From Gnetum montanum (taxonomy: Eukaryota > Streptophyta > Gnetopsida > Gnetales > Gnetaceae), in the NCBI GenBank assembly GCA_015680685.1, contig MNCI01007602.1:1919-65918 (forward strand): DNA of 64,000 bases, in the 5' to 3' direction. The position numbers and the translations under genes were made by a program. Under the pieces are notes generated by a model. It did not search any database, was not told the DNA's origin, and saw only the letters and a program-made list of their open reading frames with translations. Shown piece after piece: positions 22,486-34,389 of the stretch (position 1 is its first letter; each line of letters begins with the position of its first letter).

Positions 22486-22875
22486 TTTTGATTTTGAAAC
22501 TATCCTAGCTCATAATTTTACATGAATCGTAAATTGAATGTTTTGCTTTAGATTGTATTGAACTGGTGAATGGAATCAGTTAACTATTGTACTTGTCTAA
22601 CCGTATATGACTACATATATATATACATTTCTGTATATTTTTTTTTGTGAATTTTGAATTTAAATGTAAACACGATGCTGCAATGTAAAATGTTTTGGTT
22701 TGTTTTGATGTTTAAGTGTAATGCATGAAGTGGGAATGCAAGTAGGAATGTAATTATAAGTGAAGGATAATTGTGAAAAGGAAAATGTGAAGAAAAACTG
22801 TTATTGATAACACGACAATATAAGCATAAATTCAAAAAATGAGCTTGAATTTGAGAGAAAAATAATGTGTAATAA
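22486..22875. other. AT-rich 3' flank of the antisense gene
   Basis: AT-rich sequence follows the stop codon, with TATATATATACA near 22615 and several AATAAA/AATGTAAA-like words (for example near 22868), so poly(A) signals are available. No coding frame is recognisable. Confidence 0.4.
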
Positions 22876-23326
22876 AATGGTTTAGTTTAAGGCCATTTTG
22901 GGCCCCATGCACTAGTTTAAGGCCAGTTCAGGCCATGTGTAAACAAGGGAATTTTCAGGTGATGCTGGTGGATTTCTTGGTAGACCAACCATTTCTAATC
23001 ATGGCTAGTTTTATGTTGTTGCGGACATGTGATAGTTTAACGTCGTTTCGGACTGTGAATGTAGTTTAATATCATTTCAAATTTTGAATGTAGTTTAACG
23101 TCATTTCGAACTTTGAATGTAGTTTAACGTCATTTCCGACTTTGAATGTAGTTTAACGTCATTTTGGACTTTGAATGTAGTTTAACGTTGTTTCAGACTT
23201 TGTATGCAGTTTAACATTGTTTCAGACTTTGAATGTAGTTTAACATCATTTCAGACTTTGAATGTAGTTTAATGTCATTTCAGACATTGAATGTAGTTTA
23301 ATGTCGTTTCGGACTTTGAATGTTGT
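22876..23326 (-). repeat. 29-bp tandem repeat after gag-pro, AGTTTAACGTC type
   Basis: About ten units between 23035 and 23325 follow TAGTTTAACGTCATTTCGGAC plus TTTGAATG. Each keeps GTC...GAC as a small stem around ATTTCG. Degenerate units at 22880-23000 instead have GGCC...GGCC and TGT...ACA. The array begins at the stop codon of gag-pro (element strand), a position shared with 34390-34905 and 58655-59090. Confidence 0.85.
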
Positions 23327-26300
23327 TTATTGGCTTAGTAATTTTTTTATTTTCCTCATTTTAACATTAGGAGTAGCATTAATGGGTATGACTCTATATT
23401 CAATGTCTCCTTCACTGATCACATTGAACGGTAATTCGGCCCAAGGGACGTTTGATGGAGCAGTTCCCGCGTTGGTGTTTTCTGGTGTTTTTGCATGTAC
23501 TGTAGTTTCTACGTTTGTTGTAGTTTCTAGGTGAGGTTGTATATGTACAATTTCAGGCCTGAGTATTTCTATGTTGGATAAATTTGTCTTTGTCTTTAAG
23601 AGATTATTGCTTACTGGTTGCGTGCATCTTTATTGTTTAGTCTCTTCGAACTTAACCTCTGGGCCTTGGTCTGTATCTGTATGTGATGAGATGGTAGGTG
23701 TAGCAGCCTCCTCGTGTATAATGATTTCGCCACCTTCATAAGGCAGGTGAATCTCTTGGTGTATAGGGGAAGAGACTGCTTTTAGTTGGGCTAACCAGGG
23801 CCTTCCTAATATTAAATTGAACCCCAGCATTTCATCGATGACCACAAAGTTGGCAGATGTGGGGAATTGATCCCCTGCTATAAAGTCCAAAGTCATGGTG
23901 CCTTTGACTACTATGATCCACTGAACGATTTCAAACATGTGGTGGCAGTTGGTCTAATTAGTTTCGTATGCCCTAATTGTTCGACGATGGGATAGGGCAC
24001 TACGTTTGTAGCGGCTCCATCATCTACATGCACTCTATGTATCTTGAATTGATTTATTCGTATTGTTATGAACATAGGTGCAGTTGTCACTTCTCCTATT
24101 TTCTCATCCATTTTGATGTTGTCATTGTGGAAACCTAATGGCTTAGGAGTTGACCCTTGAGGCGAATACATGAGCACATGAATTGAAGGTTCATTTGGAG
24201 GTAAGTCTTCACTTACTGGGATGGATGTCAACATGCGCAAGAGGGCTTCGTGATGGGTTTGAGAGGTTAACACTAGGTCGTATAGGCTTAATGAAGTGTT
24301 TTTTTATTTAAGCACCTATGTGACCTATGTTAGAGCTGTTGCTAAATCTTTACTGTTGGGCGTGTGGTTGTCGATAGTCATTTGGTCCATAGGGCCCAAC
24401 AGTTTTATCTCATGCATAGTTGGTTTATCATTTTTACCCGCAATCATTGATCTAGATGTATCATGCTTTCCGGATGATTCACCCTCATAGCCTGTGCTTG
24501 GTTTATTGTTAGGTGATGTCATGGGTATTTCATTTAGCAGGGTAGGCTTGGGAGGTCCTAAGGCTAGTCGTTGACATTCCCATGTAAGCTTGTCTACCAG
24601 GTGTTCTCATGTGTGGCGTGGGGGTACAGTTGGTTTGGGAGCCTTAGGTTGCTTTGGAACCTGTACAACGCATGGAGTAGGGCGGGGTTGTAGTTGGATG
24701 GTTGAATGTGGTTGAGTGTCAGGCTAGCTAGGCATTCTGATGACATAGGGGATTGGTTTATTCTATGTTTGCGGAGTGGTTGATTGGTGGTCATCAGGAC
24801 GTTCGAGTATCTTAACAACATATGGAGTTGGCCTAACTGGAGGTTGTACCTCCATAGTTGTGACCGCAGGTGATACTCGGACTACGTAGGGAGTGGGCTG
24901 AGTAGGAGGTGATTGTGTGTTTACAGTAGTAATGGCGGGAGGTACATGCAGCACGTATGGTTTTTCATGTGGTGGTATGATAGAAGTTGCTATGGCGGGG
25001 GGTACTCGGATGACATAAGGTTTCGGTGGGGAGTATGATGGTTGAGGCACAGGTGTTTGTACAGTGGGAGGAATATGCACTGCAAATGGTTTCTTAGGCA
25101 TTTTCTGCCCATGATCGGAATGGACGGTGTTAATCCTAGGTGTTTACGATTTGTTATCGAAGTAGATGGTGTTAATTACATATGGTGCTTCTTTCGTATT
25201 TAGAGGATCTTTATATACATCCATGGCTTGGTTTTGTGGTTGGACTGGGTTGGCTTCATCAAAAGTGATTTGACCTCCATCGATCATCCGTTGGATATCC
25301 TGTTTTAGGATGAAACAATAGTTAGTGCCATGCCTATTACGTTGATGATAATCACAAAAATGGTCCATTCTAAAGCCTTTTGGAACTGGGGTTCATTTGG
25401 CATTACTAGGCTTGGGTTCTGAACCAATTGACAGAATCGTTCATGTCTTTGGATCACTGCGGGGGACAGTTGTTTATGTTTCATCAGTCTAGCCTTCAAG
25501 AGTTGGTCAAATAATTGCAATGGTTTCATTGGCAACAACGTATATTGAGAGGGGTCCTTCCTCTCGAAGTTTCTTGCATGACCTGATGTAGGATTTTGTG
25601 ATGCAGATGATTCAGGTGCCATCACAGGAGCGAGTCTAGCATAATTAGTAGGGGTAGCAGGCAGTTTTCTTTGTTGTCCCACATTCATTTTTTGTGTTTC
25701 CACTACTACCGCTATAGTTGTTTTAGCCTTTTCTTTGTCTTTCTTATTATGTTGATTTTTAAAGACTGAATATGCAGGGTCGTGGCTATTTTGGGCTACC
25801 TCCTCTATGTTGTTGATCTATACAAATGCTTGATTAAGGGTGCGTGCATTGAGATAATATAATTTGGACTTGAAAAAATCATTGACAGCCCCTTTTAGGA
25901 TGGTGAGGAGATACGTCTCCGGGATTGGCTCGTGGAGCTCGTTGAGGACAACACTCCACCGTTGAATGAATTTTTGGACAGATTCAAGCGGTGCTTGCTT
26001 GACCTATATGAGGCTGTCATGTGTTGCTTTAAGCTTCAAGTTATACTTGAACTTGGTAACGAATTAGTGTAACAAATATTCTAGAGAAGATATTAAGTTT
26101 TGTGGCAAGGCCCAATACTAATCAAGTGCCCTCCTTGTGAGGGACATGGGGAACACTCGCAGAATGGCATGTGGCCACACCTGAAGTAGCACGCATTCTA
26201 ATCTAAATGTTATAAGGTGAGCATTGGGGTCTATCTTCTCGTTGTATTTAGTCAGCATGGGTAAGGAAACACCCTTAGTTAGTGTTAGAGATGGAACCTA

Positions 26301-27503
26301 AGAGCTGATAGGATCATCGTGATAGAAGTCCACTACCTTAAGCTCTCCGTCAGTGGCTGTTTTGAGGCGTTTGACCTCGTCAGTTAGCTCTTGCATTACC
26401 TTTTTGGTGTTAGCCTAGTCTTGGGCAGTAGGTGAGATAGTAGGTTGATGATGTTGTACAGTATACAGGTTAGATTGTTGGACAGTGGGCTGGAAGGAAG
26501 AAAGTTGTGTGGTTGAAGGCTATGCTTGCAGAATAGTTGTGGTGGGTGGTACTAGGGGTGGTGCATTGTAGGTAAGGGATTGCTGTTATTGTTGTGGTTG
26601 TACTTGAGGGATGTTAGCAGGTAAAATTCTATGAGGCGGTATGTTATAGGGAGGGGGTTGATGCGGTTGAGCAGCAATCACAACCCATTGCCCAGTCACA
26701 CTTTGTGTAGGGGCACTCTGAACTTGTTGAGTTACAGCGGTGAAAGGGGCTCCTTGGGTTTGGATCCGTGGTATATAATGAGTGGATGTAGAAGTCGGAA
26801 TCACATGTGGCATCCCAATCACTTGGGACGGGAAGGTTACTCCTACATTATTTTGAGGAGGTTGTATTTGTAAGAATGGGGATGCTGTGGTAGCAGGAGG
26901 AATAGCGAGGGGAAGCGTATTGAAATGCACATCATTCACAGGAGGAGTGGGGACAAGAGTGGATGCCTCTTGTTGATGCACATGTGCTCGAGTGATTTTA
27001 AATGGCTGGAGGGACGTAGTTTCCCCCATGAATGGGTGAAACAACAGGTTTGCATAAGTTTGTGGGCTGAGGCTATGGTACGAATCTTCGTGCTCAGATT
27101 GAGCTACGAAGTCATCCTCCTCTTCCAATTGAGGATTTTCCACAAACTGGTTCTTAGATTGATTCCTTAGTAGGAGGAGCTGTGAGATGAGCTCAGAGTA
27201 GTGCTCTGGGAGAGGGATGATATCATATGGGGAAGGGATGAACTCATGTCCTCCCCTATGAAAGAATTCGTATTGTCTCTTAACTTGCATTTTGGTTTGA
27301 TCCACGGCTAGGTCGGCTTGTATTTTTACTCATATGAAATTGTATTGCTCCTGGGTTATAATGTTAAATGATGGGTTCTTCCCTTGAAATCTGAGAGACC
27401 GGGAAGGCCCTACCGTGGGTTGTACTATGGGTTGTTGAACGGCCATGGGGCCTACAATATCTGTGATGGGCTTGGTTAAAGCGTTGGGGTTCGCAGTGTT
27501 CAT
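23327..27503 (-). pseudogene. Tat-type gag-protease polyprotein (element B)
   Basis: The start MNTANPN is near 27503. Segments in order: YNFI gag helix, HRGGHEFIPSPYDIIPL (about 27240), acidic EEEDDFVAQSEHED, a Q/P-rich linker (26900-26590), capsid-like helices (about 26300-25800), a CDYHQRNRHGTNYC zinc-like box (25360), a proline/valine repeat region (25100-24800, RVPPAI-type repeats), then aspartic protease with VDDGAATNVV in the active-site position (about 24020), ILGRPWLAQL (23800) and HQEIHLPYEGG. The frame ends at TAA 23327-23329 after PWAELPFNV. The catalytic triad reads DDG rather than DSG/DTG, as in the other Tat copies here. Several stops and frame changes occur (for example 25700-26580). 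RT is not in this ORF. Confidence 0.8.
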
Positions 27504-27589
27504 GATAAAAGGTTGTGAATGGAAGGGATATGAGAATGGTATACTTATCAGAGCGTACATCTAATTTCATAGCATATAGTGTATAGATT

Positions 27590-28135
27590 GGATCTCAGTG
27601 TATAGGCTTCAGTGACCAGCGTACAGAGTGTACAGCGTACAATGTACAGGTAGACTTAGCAGCGTGTAGACAAGGTCTACAGTGTATAGCATACAGGTAG
27701 GCTAAGCAGCGTGTAGACAGAGTCTACAGTGTACAACGTAGACTAAGCAGCATGTAGACAGAGTCTATAGCACACAGCATACAGGTAGGCTGAGCAGCGT
27801 GTAGACAGAGTCTACAACGTACAACGTAGACTGAGCAGGGTGTAGACAGGGTCTACAACATACAGCGTAGACTGGGTAGTGTGTAGATAGAGTCTACAAT
27901 GTACAGTGTACAGGTAGACTGGGTAGTGTGCAAACAGAGTCTATAGCCTACAACATACAGGTAGGCTAAGCAGCATGTAGACAGAGTCTACAACGTATAG
28001 CGTATAGGTAGACTGGGTAGCGTGCAGATAGAGTTTATAGTGTACAACATACAGGTAGGCTGAGCAGTGTGTAGATAGAGTCTACGACGTATAGCGTAGA
28101 TTGAGCAACGTGTAGACGCTGGGAATTCTATAGAA
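27590..28135 (-). repeat. Leader tandem array between PBS and gag (element B)
   Basis: About eleven units of roughly 45-50 bp are present. The core GTGTAGACAGAGTCTAC contains the inverted repeat GTAGAC-AGA-GTCTAC, followed by variable GTACAACGTA/GTACAGCGTACAGG-like words with GTAGACTGAGCA. In element orientation this is the 5' untranslated leader, where packaging and dimerisation signals of retroelements usually lie. Confidence 0.85.
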
Positions 28136-28239
28136 CGGGGTACAAATTTGGGAATTTCAGAGCCAGGTTTGTTGTTGGTGCAATGTAAATCTGGGAAGAT
28201 CAGGGTATGAGATCAAAGTAAGTTTAAATAGTTTGATGT

Positions 28240-28255
28240 CCTCCTTCTAGCGCCA
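28240..28255 (-). other. Primer-binding site of element B
   Basis: The minus strand reads TGGCGCTAGAAGGAG. The initial TGG pairs with the CCA end of a tRNA. The same core occurs at 56123 (TAGCGCTAGGAGAAGGG) and 61586 (TGCCGCTAGAAGGAGGG), each just after an LTR. It resembles PBS sequences of Tat elements; I do not assign the tRNA. Confidence 0.7.
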
Positions 28256-28261
28256 TTTTCT

Positions 28262-29718
28262 GTACTGTCTGAAATTGTCGATCTCTGGTTGGAATGAAAT
28301 AGAAACTAGGAGATCCCCAGACAAGCACAGAAGTCCCTACCTTCGCTTGAGAGAAAGTTGGAATTAATGAAGGTAGAGTACCTTGAATTTTCTGCATGCA
28401 GATCAGACCAGGATTTCCCCAAATGTACACCGTTATACCGTACGCTGGGTTATACGTAAACGACGTAACTAATGTCAAACGGAGCGTAAACATACAGGAA
28501 CATAAAATGTAAGCATACAATAATGAACGAAAAACTGTAACAAATATTAGTAAAAGAAATGTGGTAATATTATTGTGAAACTGAAAGTTACAATGCACTG
28601 GTCTAACATAATTGTGAATCTGACACAAGGTGGATGATGAGCCCTAGTGGATGCGGAGGGATGATGGCGTGCTAGTTTGAACTGCAGGCACAGTGTGATG
28701 GCTGTATGCTCAGCATGCAGGGTTGAGGTCCAGCGTACAAGGTTTTTTGCTCTGGTTTCTCAGTGTCTTTGGTTCCTTTTGTTTTTCTCTGGTTTGCCCC
28801 AAAATTGCCAACCCCGATCTAGTGAAAAATTAGGGTTTTTATACAAGTTTAGACATTAGAGTCGGATTTGAGAGGGGATGATTGGCTGTGGAGTGCTGGA
28901 CTCTCGAGTCGGGTGACATGTGGCACATTGACCGAGTGCGAAAGAATAAAATTTTACAAGTGTACAGCATACTGCACGCCAACATATACTGTTGTACACT
29001 AGTGTATACATGCTGGGCATGTGAACTCGGCATATAGACTTGACTAAAACAAAAGAAGTCATTCGGCCCTTGGATTTGAGTTTGGATGTCATGAGAATGC
29101 TACCTATGGGTGTTCAACTCGGTTGGCCTTGATCTAACATGGTTTTGGAGAGCTTTGATTGGTATACATTGTGCTACACACTCGGCGTACACATTGTACA
29201 TGCTAGGTGTATATGCTAAGCGTACACGTTGTTCGTGCACTTTGGGCGTATACGCTGGGTGTACACGCTGCTCGTACACACTAGGCGTGTAGGATGTACA
29301 TGCTCAGCGTATGAACTCCAAAGTGCATGATGCCGAGATCATAATTTGACTTTCTAGAGCCCTTGATGGCACCTGATAATTGCTCTGTTCCTATGAGTTG
29401 ATGCCTTGTACAAAATCTTGCTCTGAAGTGCCGTTTCCATGCTGTCTTTGGGATCACATGCTAGGTGTACACGTTAGTTATACATGCTAAGTGTACATGT
29501 GAGGCGTGTACACTGAGCATGTACACTAGGCGTATACGCTGGGCATTTATGTTGGGCATGTACGTTGGCCGTGTACGCTGCATACTGCATACTTAGTGAG
29601 AACCAAGTATCTTGAGCTTTGAAGTTGCCATGTTCAATGCCAGATGTTGCCATGGTCGTTTGTGGGTCCCAGGGAACCATTTCTTGTTGAATTCGACTCT
29701 GCTTGAAGCTGTCTATGT
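28262..29718 (-). repeat. Tat-type LTR of element B (5' LTR, cut by gap)
   Basis: In minus orientation: U3 with palindromic words GCGTATACGC, GTGTACAC and CGTACACG (29160-29310 and 29455-29600), TATA at 28843-28836, R-U5 (to 28262) with blocks shared with 61380-61560 (ACCGTTATACC, ATCAGACCAGGATTTCCCCA, CCTTCGCTTGAG-like). The outer end is lost in the N gap. The LTR is more diverged from the D2 LTR in U3 than in U5. Confidence 0.75.
28836..28843 (-). promoter_or_regulatory. TATA box of element B LTR
   Basis: The minus strand reads TATAAAAA, followed by CCCTAATTTTTCACTAG. The context (TATA, then CCC/TTTT, then a GGGGTTGGCAA block) matches the D2 promoter at 61006. Confidence 0.6.
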
Positions 29719-30301
29719 NNNNNNNNNNNNNNNNNNNNNNNNNNNNNNNNNNNNNNNNNNNNNNNNNNNNNNNNNNNNNNNNNNNNNNNNNNNNNNNNNN
29801 NNNNNNNNNNNNNNNNNNNNNNNNNNNNNNNNNNNNNNNNNNNNNNNNNNNNNNNNNNNNNNNNNNNNNNNNNNNNNNNNNNNNNNNNNNNNNNNNNNNN
29901 NNNNNNNNNNNNNNNNNNNNNNNNNNNNNNNNNNNNNNNNNNNNNNNNNNNNNNNNNNNNNNNNNNNNNNNNNNNNNNNNNNNNNNNNNNNNNNNNNNNN
30001 NNNNNNNNNNNNNNNNNNNNNNNNNNNNNNNNNNNNNNNNNNNNNNNNNNNNNNNNNNNNNNNNNNNNNNNNNNNNNNNNNNNNNNNNNNNNNNNNNNNN
30101 NNNNNNNNNNNNNNNNNNNNNNNNNNNNNNNNNNNNNNNNNNNNNNNNNNNNNNNNNNNNNNNNNNNNNNNNNNNNNNNNNNNNNNNNNNNNNNNNNNNN
30201 NNNNNNNNNNNNNNNNNNNNNNNNNNNNNNNNNNNNNNNNNNNNNNNNNNNNNNNNNNNNNNNNNNNNNNNNNNNNNNNNNNNNNNNNNNNNNNNNNNNN
30301 N
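29719..30301. other. Assembly gap (N run)
   Basis: 583 unknown bases between the U3 part of element B's LTR and the tail of element C. Confidence 1.
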
Positions 30302-30435
30302 ATAGTAGATGGACTATGCTAGTTTTTAGTCATAGAAAACTATCTATTCCAATTTATAGTCATAGTGGATTATCTGTGCCAATTTATAGTCATAGAACGC
30401 AATCTATGCCAGTTTATAGTCATAGTAGACTTATG
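30302..30435 (-). repeat. Stem repeats after integrase (element C)
   Basis: Four or five units of about 29 bp with AGTTTATAGTCATAG-like cores are present (AATTTATAGTCATAGTGGATTATCT, for example, split across units). The best unit keeps ATAGTC...GACT. Similar units recur at 34650-34700. Confidence 0.75.
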
Positions 30436-30529
30436 CTTATCATTTTGAATTAATGTGTGGCATTGCATGTTAGGCATAGTATGACTTTAGGTATGAATGG
30501 TTCATTGGATTGGCAAACTTATTTTTTAT

Positions 30530-31830
30530 CATGATCAACATGCTTGAATTCTCTAGTGTCAAAGACCTTAGTGACCAAGAAATGCCCTTCACAATTGAAT
30601 GAAAATTTGTCTGTGGATTCATGAATGACCTTAAGGACTAGGTCCCCTTTCTTGATCAAGCATTGATGTTGGTTGTGACAATGCTTTTTCCATTACTTTT
30701 CTTGGCATCATTCGATGCGATCAAGTGTCTACGTACACTCCTACTCTATTGAGTTGAGGTCTACAGTCCTCAACTCATTATTTTGAGCTTCCTCAATGAA
30801 GTTTGAGAGGATTACCTGGAGTGATGGAACCCACAATTCAAGGGGAAAAATTGCTTTAGACTTGTAGACAAGACTGTAAGGCATCTTACCTATTTCTATT
30901 TGTCATGTTATGTAGTACACCTAGAGTGCATGTACTACTTTTTTATGCCATCGTCATTTGCTATTGCTTAGCATCTTCTTCAGAAGGTTGAGAATGACTT
31001 TGTCAGTGGACTTTGCTTGGCCATTCTCTTAAGGGTAGTATGGTGATGAAAAGGAGGGTTTAATACCAAAGTGCTCATAAAATGCTTTAGTTTTAACACT
31101 ACTAAATTATAATCCATTGTCTATTACTATGGTCATGGATAAATTAAAACGGGTCACTATGTTATCAAGCACAAATTTGAAAACTTGTTGCGATGTTGTC
31201 TTCCTAAGGGAAATAGATTTAGCCCAGTTGGTAAAATACTTAGTTATAGTTATGATTTCCTATGGAGCACTTAGGTGTTATAGGTCTGATGATGTCCAAG
31301 ACACAACATTGTAATGGCCATGTGATCTATGTTGTGTGTAGTTTAGTTGGTGGCACATGCATTAAGCTGCCATGCCATTTACACATGTCACATGTTTTGA
31401 CCTTTGAGACATAATCATGCTCCATGTAAGGCCAATAATAGCCTAACCAGCTAATTTTCATTGTCATTGCCCTTGGTGCTATACAACCTCTACATAGTTC
31501 CTCATGGACTTATTTAACAATCATTTGTACTTCACTGTTGCTTATGTAGGTTAGTAGTATGCCATCATAGAATCTACGACATAACATATTATTACCCATG
31601 ATGACATATTTGTGATGTCCGAAAATGTTGGTAGCTAGAACATCGAGAGGTCCATGGGTGTACAACCTAACCTTGAATCCGTGAGAGGGCCATGTTTGAG
31701 AAAACAGAAACAAGGTGCCTTGAATGATCTTGTCGATTAGATAGGGACTTTAGTGGTGTCAAAATGACCATGTGTGAGAAGAGCTTATACTACATTACAT
31801 GTGGGCATCGGGTTCAGGAAAGCTAGAGCA
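30530..31830 (-). pseudogene. Tat-type integrase relic (element C)
   Basis: The minus-strand reading has the C-terminal KKGDLVLKVIHES segment (about 30650), the PYYPQ/NGQ-type core region (about 31030), and the zinc-binding region with GYYWPYME (about 31420) and RFYDGILLTYIS. Each pairs with a segment of element B's integrase (14.1-15.3 kb), but stops and frame shifts are frequent. It is non-functional. Confidence 0.75.
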
Positions 31831-31979
31831 TATCAAGGTGTCCCGGCCTAAGAACTATGATGTGAACGTGTAAGTATGTATGAAAAGTGAGAAAATACAA
31901 GAATTATACTATATTCCAAAGAGAAATCCTTGAGAAACGTAACAGAATTTGAGAATAGTAGTGCACCACTCCAAAAGAG

Positions 31980-33233
31980 GGAGAGTAGCTAAATCACAAA
32001 GGTGTACATAGTGTACAATAGGCACAGTGGGAGTATAGTCATAGCCTCGGTGGTGTCAGACTGTGAAGTCTGGTGCTCACTATGTTGGACTGTGCCTATC
32101 GGGTTGGTAACCATGGGGTACCATGTGATGTTCTACAGGGCTGCAATGTGGCTGCAATGTACCATGTGGTGTAGTTGTGCCTCTCTACCGGTGTGGTGTG
32201 CTCTGGGTCTCGTTTGCCCATGGAGCTAAGTGTTGAGATGTCAAAGTGCCAAATGCCAAAATGAAAGTGCCAACTACCTTACTGGTCAAGAATGGAAGCC
32301 TCCTTCTTCCCCCTCTTCCTCTTTTCCTCCCCTCCCTTTTGAAACATTAGGGTGTAGGGGTAGTTATAGGGCTAGGGTTAGCCCAAAATATGGATCAGGT
32401 GCCATGTGGTAGTGTCGTGGGTGGGACCATAGGACACTGTCTGCTATGCTTGTCTCATGTTACATGTAGAAAATGGAATGTTGATTGCTATGCTTGTCTT
32501 GTGTTACGTGTAGAACATAGAATGCTAGCTGCTGGTGTTATTCCATGTTACGCGCTGGACATGAGATGCTGGTTGCTATGTGCATCTCATGTTACATGTA
32601 GGACACAGGAAACTAGGTACTATGCTTATCCCATGTTATGCACAGGACATAGGATGCTGGTTACTACGCTCATCTCATGTTAGGCGTAAGACACAAGACA
32701 CTATCTACTATGCTTATCCCATGTTACATGTAGGATATGGGATGTTGTCTGCTAAGCTTGTCTCATGTTACGTGCGGGACGCAGGACACTGGCTGGGTGT
32801 CTTACACTACACTACATTGCATAGCTTGATAGGTGCTATGCTATGTTACACTACATAGTGTGATAGGGTGTTATGCTACACAACGTGATAGGGTGCTACG
32901 CTGCACTACGCTACATAGCGTGACATGGTGCTACACTACACTACGCTATGTAGCATGATAGGGTGCTATGCTACGCTATGCTACATAGTGTGACATGGTG
33001 CTACATTGCACTACACTACACAACGTGAGATGGTGGTACATTGTGCTATGATGCATAGCGTGACATGGAAATCTGCAGAAAGTGCCATCATTCTGACACT
33101 TAGAAAAATTTTACAAATCTAGTAGTTAGAGTTGACTATACTCAACACTTTGGAAAAATTTGGGCAAAGTGCCATCATTTTGACACTTAGCCAAATTTGC
33201 AGTCATGATGCTGAGACCCAAAATTTTGTGGTG
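31980..33233 (-). repeat. LTR of C2 (3' LTR), with hairpin arrays in U3
   Basis: In minus orientation it starts near 33233; U3 contains two arrays. At 33070-32800, units of CTACGCTACATAGCGTGACATGGTG occur; at 32800-32400, units of about 48 bp have CCCATGT...ACATGGG stems. A TATAA on the minus strand at 32368-32364 (CCCTATAACTACCCC) matches the D2 promoter context. The portion down to about 31980 would be R-U5; its end is uncertain. Confidence 0.65.
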
Positions 33234-33239
33234 TTTCAA

Positions 33240-34385
33240 TGGCCCTTCTTTGTTGATGTCTGGAGGAGTGACCCAGGAGATGTTGACAAAGAATTACAAA
33301 ACACTACAGTAGACATGCCACCAACATCACTCATCAGTACAAGGTCAGATGTTGTTTCCTCATGCTTAAAAGTGCAATGGTAATAATGTTATGATAAGGG
33401 ACAAGTGGTATAGGCAATGCTAGGGAGATGAAATTTAAATGGTGGAAATGAAATGCAAACAATGAATCATGATGTAAGATGCAAATTCAGCATGGCTGAC
33501 AGTGATCATGACATGAAGTGGTTCACCCCTGAAATGTTGAGCTATCATCAGACTACTTTTGAGAGAGTCAAAGTCAATCTAAGGCTGGGCTAATTACAAA
33601 GCTGCAACGTTGTCAATTTGCATGGGGATGTGCTTTCCCCCCCGTTTTTTGTGAGGTGAACTTCTGTTGGGTTCGACTTACTACTGAATACTTGCTATAA
33701 GGGGTGGGCCATTGAGTAGATGGGATTTTCTTTGATGCAACCACATTGCATTTGTAGGATAGATTTTTTCTCCTAGGGATGAGTTGTGTTACATCCATTT
33801 AGGGCTTTGACCAGCCCAGAAAGGCTCCCCATGGGATGAGTTGCATTACATCCATGATGAGTTTAGCGATTGATGTGAAGAGAATGCCATGTGCATCACA
33901 ATGCATATGCCAGGGGGATGTGAAATCATGAGTATGCGAAGGATGAGAGGATATTGAGATAAAGGAGTGGATGTACATAGGCTGTAATAGGGATGAGGGG
34001 GATGTGCACTTTTGAGTGGCTTAACTAGTCTAATCATGCACATCAAAAAAATGTGGTAACTTGCTACCATGAAGAGATGCACCTTTGCACGACCACCTTC
34101 GAGGATTCATTCTACAAACATAACTCTAAGCAGGCAAGAAAACCACACAACATGAAATGTAAGTGTAAATGCCTAATGTGAAGATGCTAAAAGTGCTAGA
34201 TGCGAAGATGTTGTAAATGTGTCAAATGCTATGCTAGTTGCAAGTGCTCAAGAAGCTAGTGAAAGTGCTAGGATGATGATGCTATGAGTCCTCTAAAGGC
34301 CATACTAATGGCAAGTGCTCCAAAAGATCAGCAGGATGATGGGAGGTGATGATTCTGTGAGTACCCCCAAGGGTTTCACCAATGG
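33240..34385. other. Gene-free internal region of C2
   Basis: I see no recognisable coding domain. The stretch 34150-34390 has repeated words such as AAGTGCTAG, GATGATG and GGCAAGTGCTC at short spacing, a degenerate array. GAGTTGYRTTACATCCAT is duplicated near 33780 and 33838. Confidence 0.45.
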
Positions 34386-34389
34386 TAAG

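Larger units (their letters stand above)
13925..29718 (-). mobile_element. Tat/Ogre-like LTR retrotransposon B
   Basis: Reading the minus strand from the right: LTR (to 28262), PBS (28255-28240), leader array, gag-protease (27503-23327), stop, tandem array, plus-strand spliced gene (antisense to the element), arrays, then RT-RNaseH (17426-15893), a gap, integrase (15362-14062) and another array. The 3' LTR is absent: the sequence passes into the Athila-like extra ORF near 13.7 kb. Ogre elements are known to splice an intron between protease and RT; here that interval is about 5.9 kb and carries a gene. Confidence 0.65.

Noticed and set aside
23301-23534. Plus-strand ORF with hydrophobic segments resembling a small membrane protein
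   Set aside because: It is the reverse strand of the C-terminal tail of gag-pro, which reads PWAELPFNV and matches the D1 tail.
29612-30322. Long plus-strand ORFs of 200-236 codons
   Set aside because: They consist almost only of unknown bases in the assembly gap.
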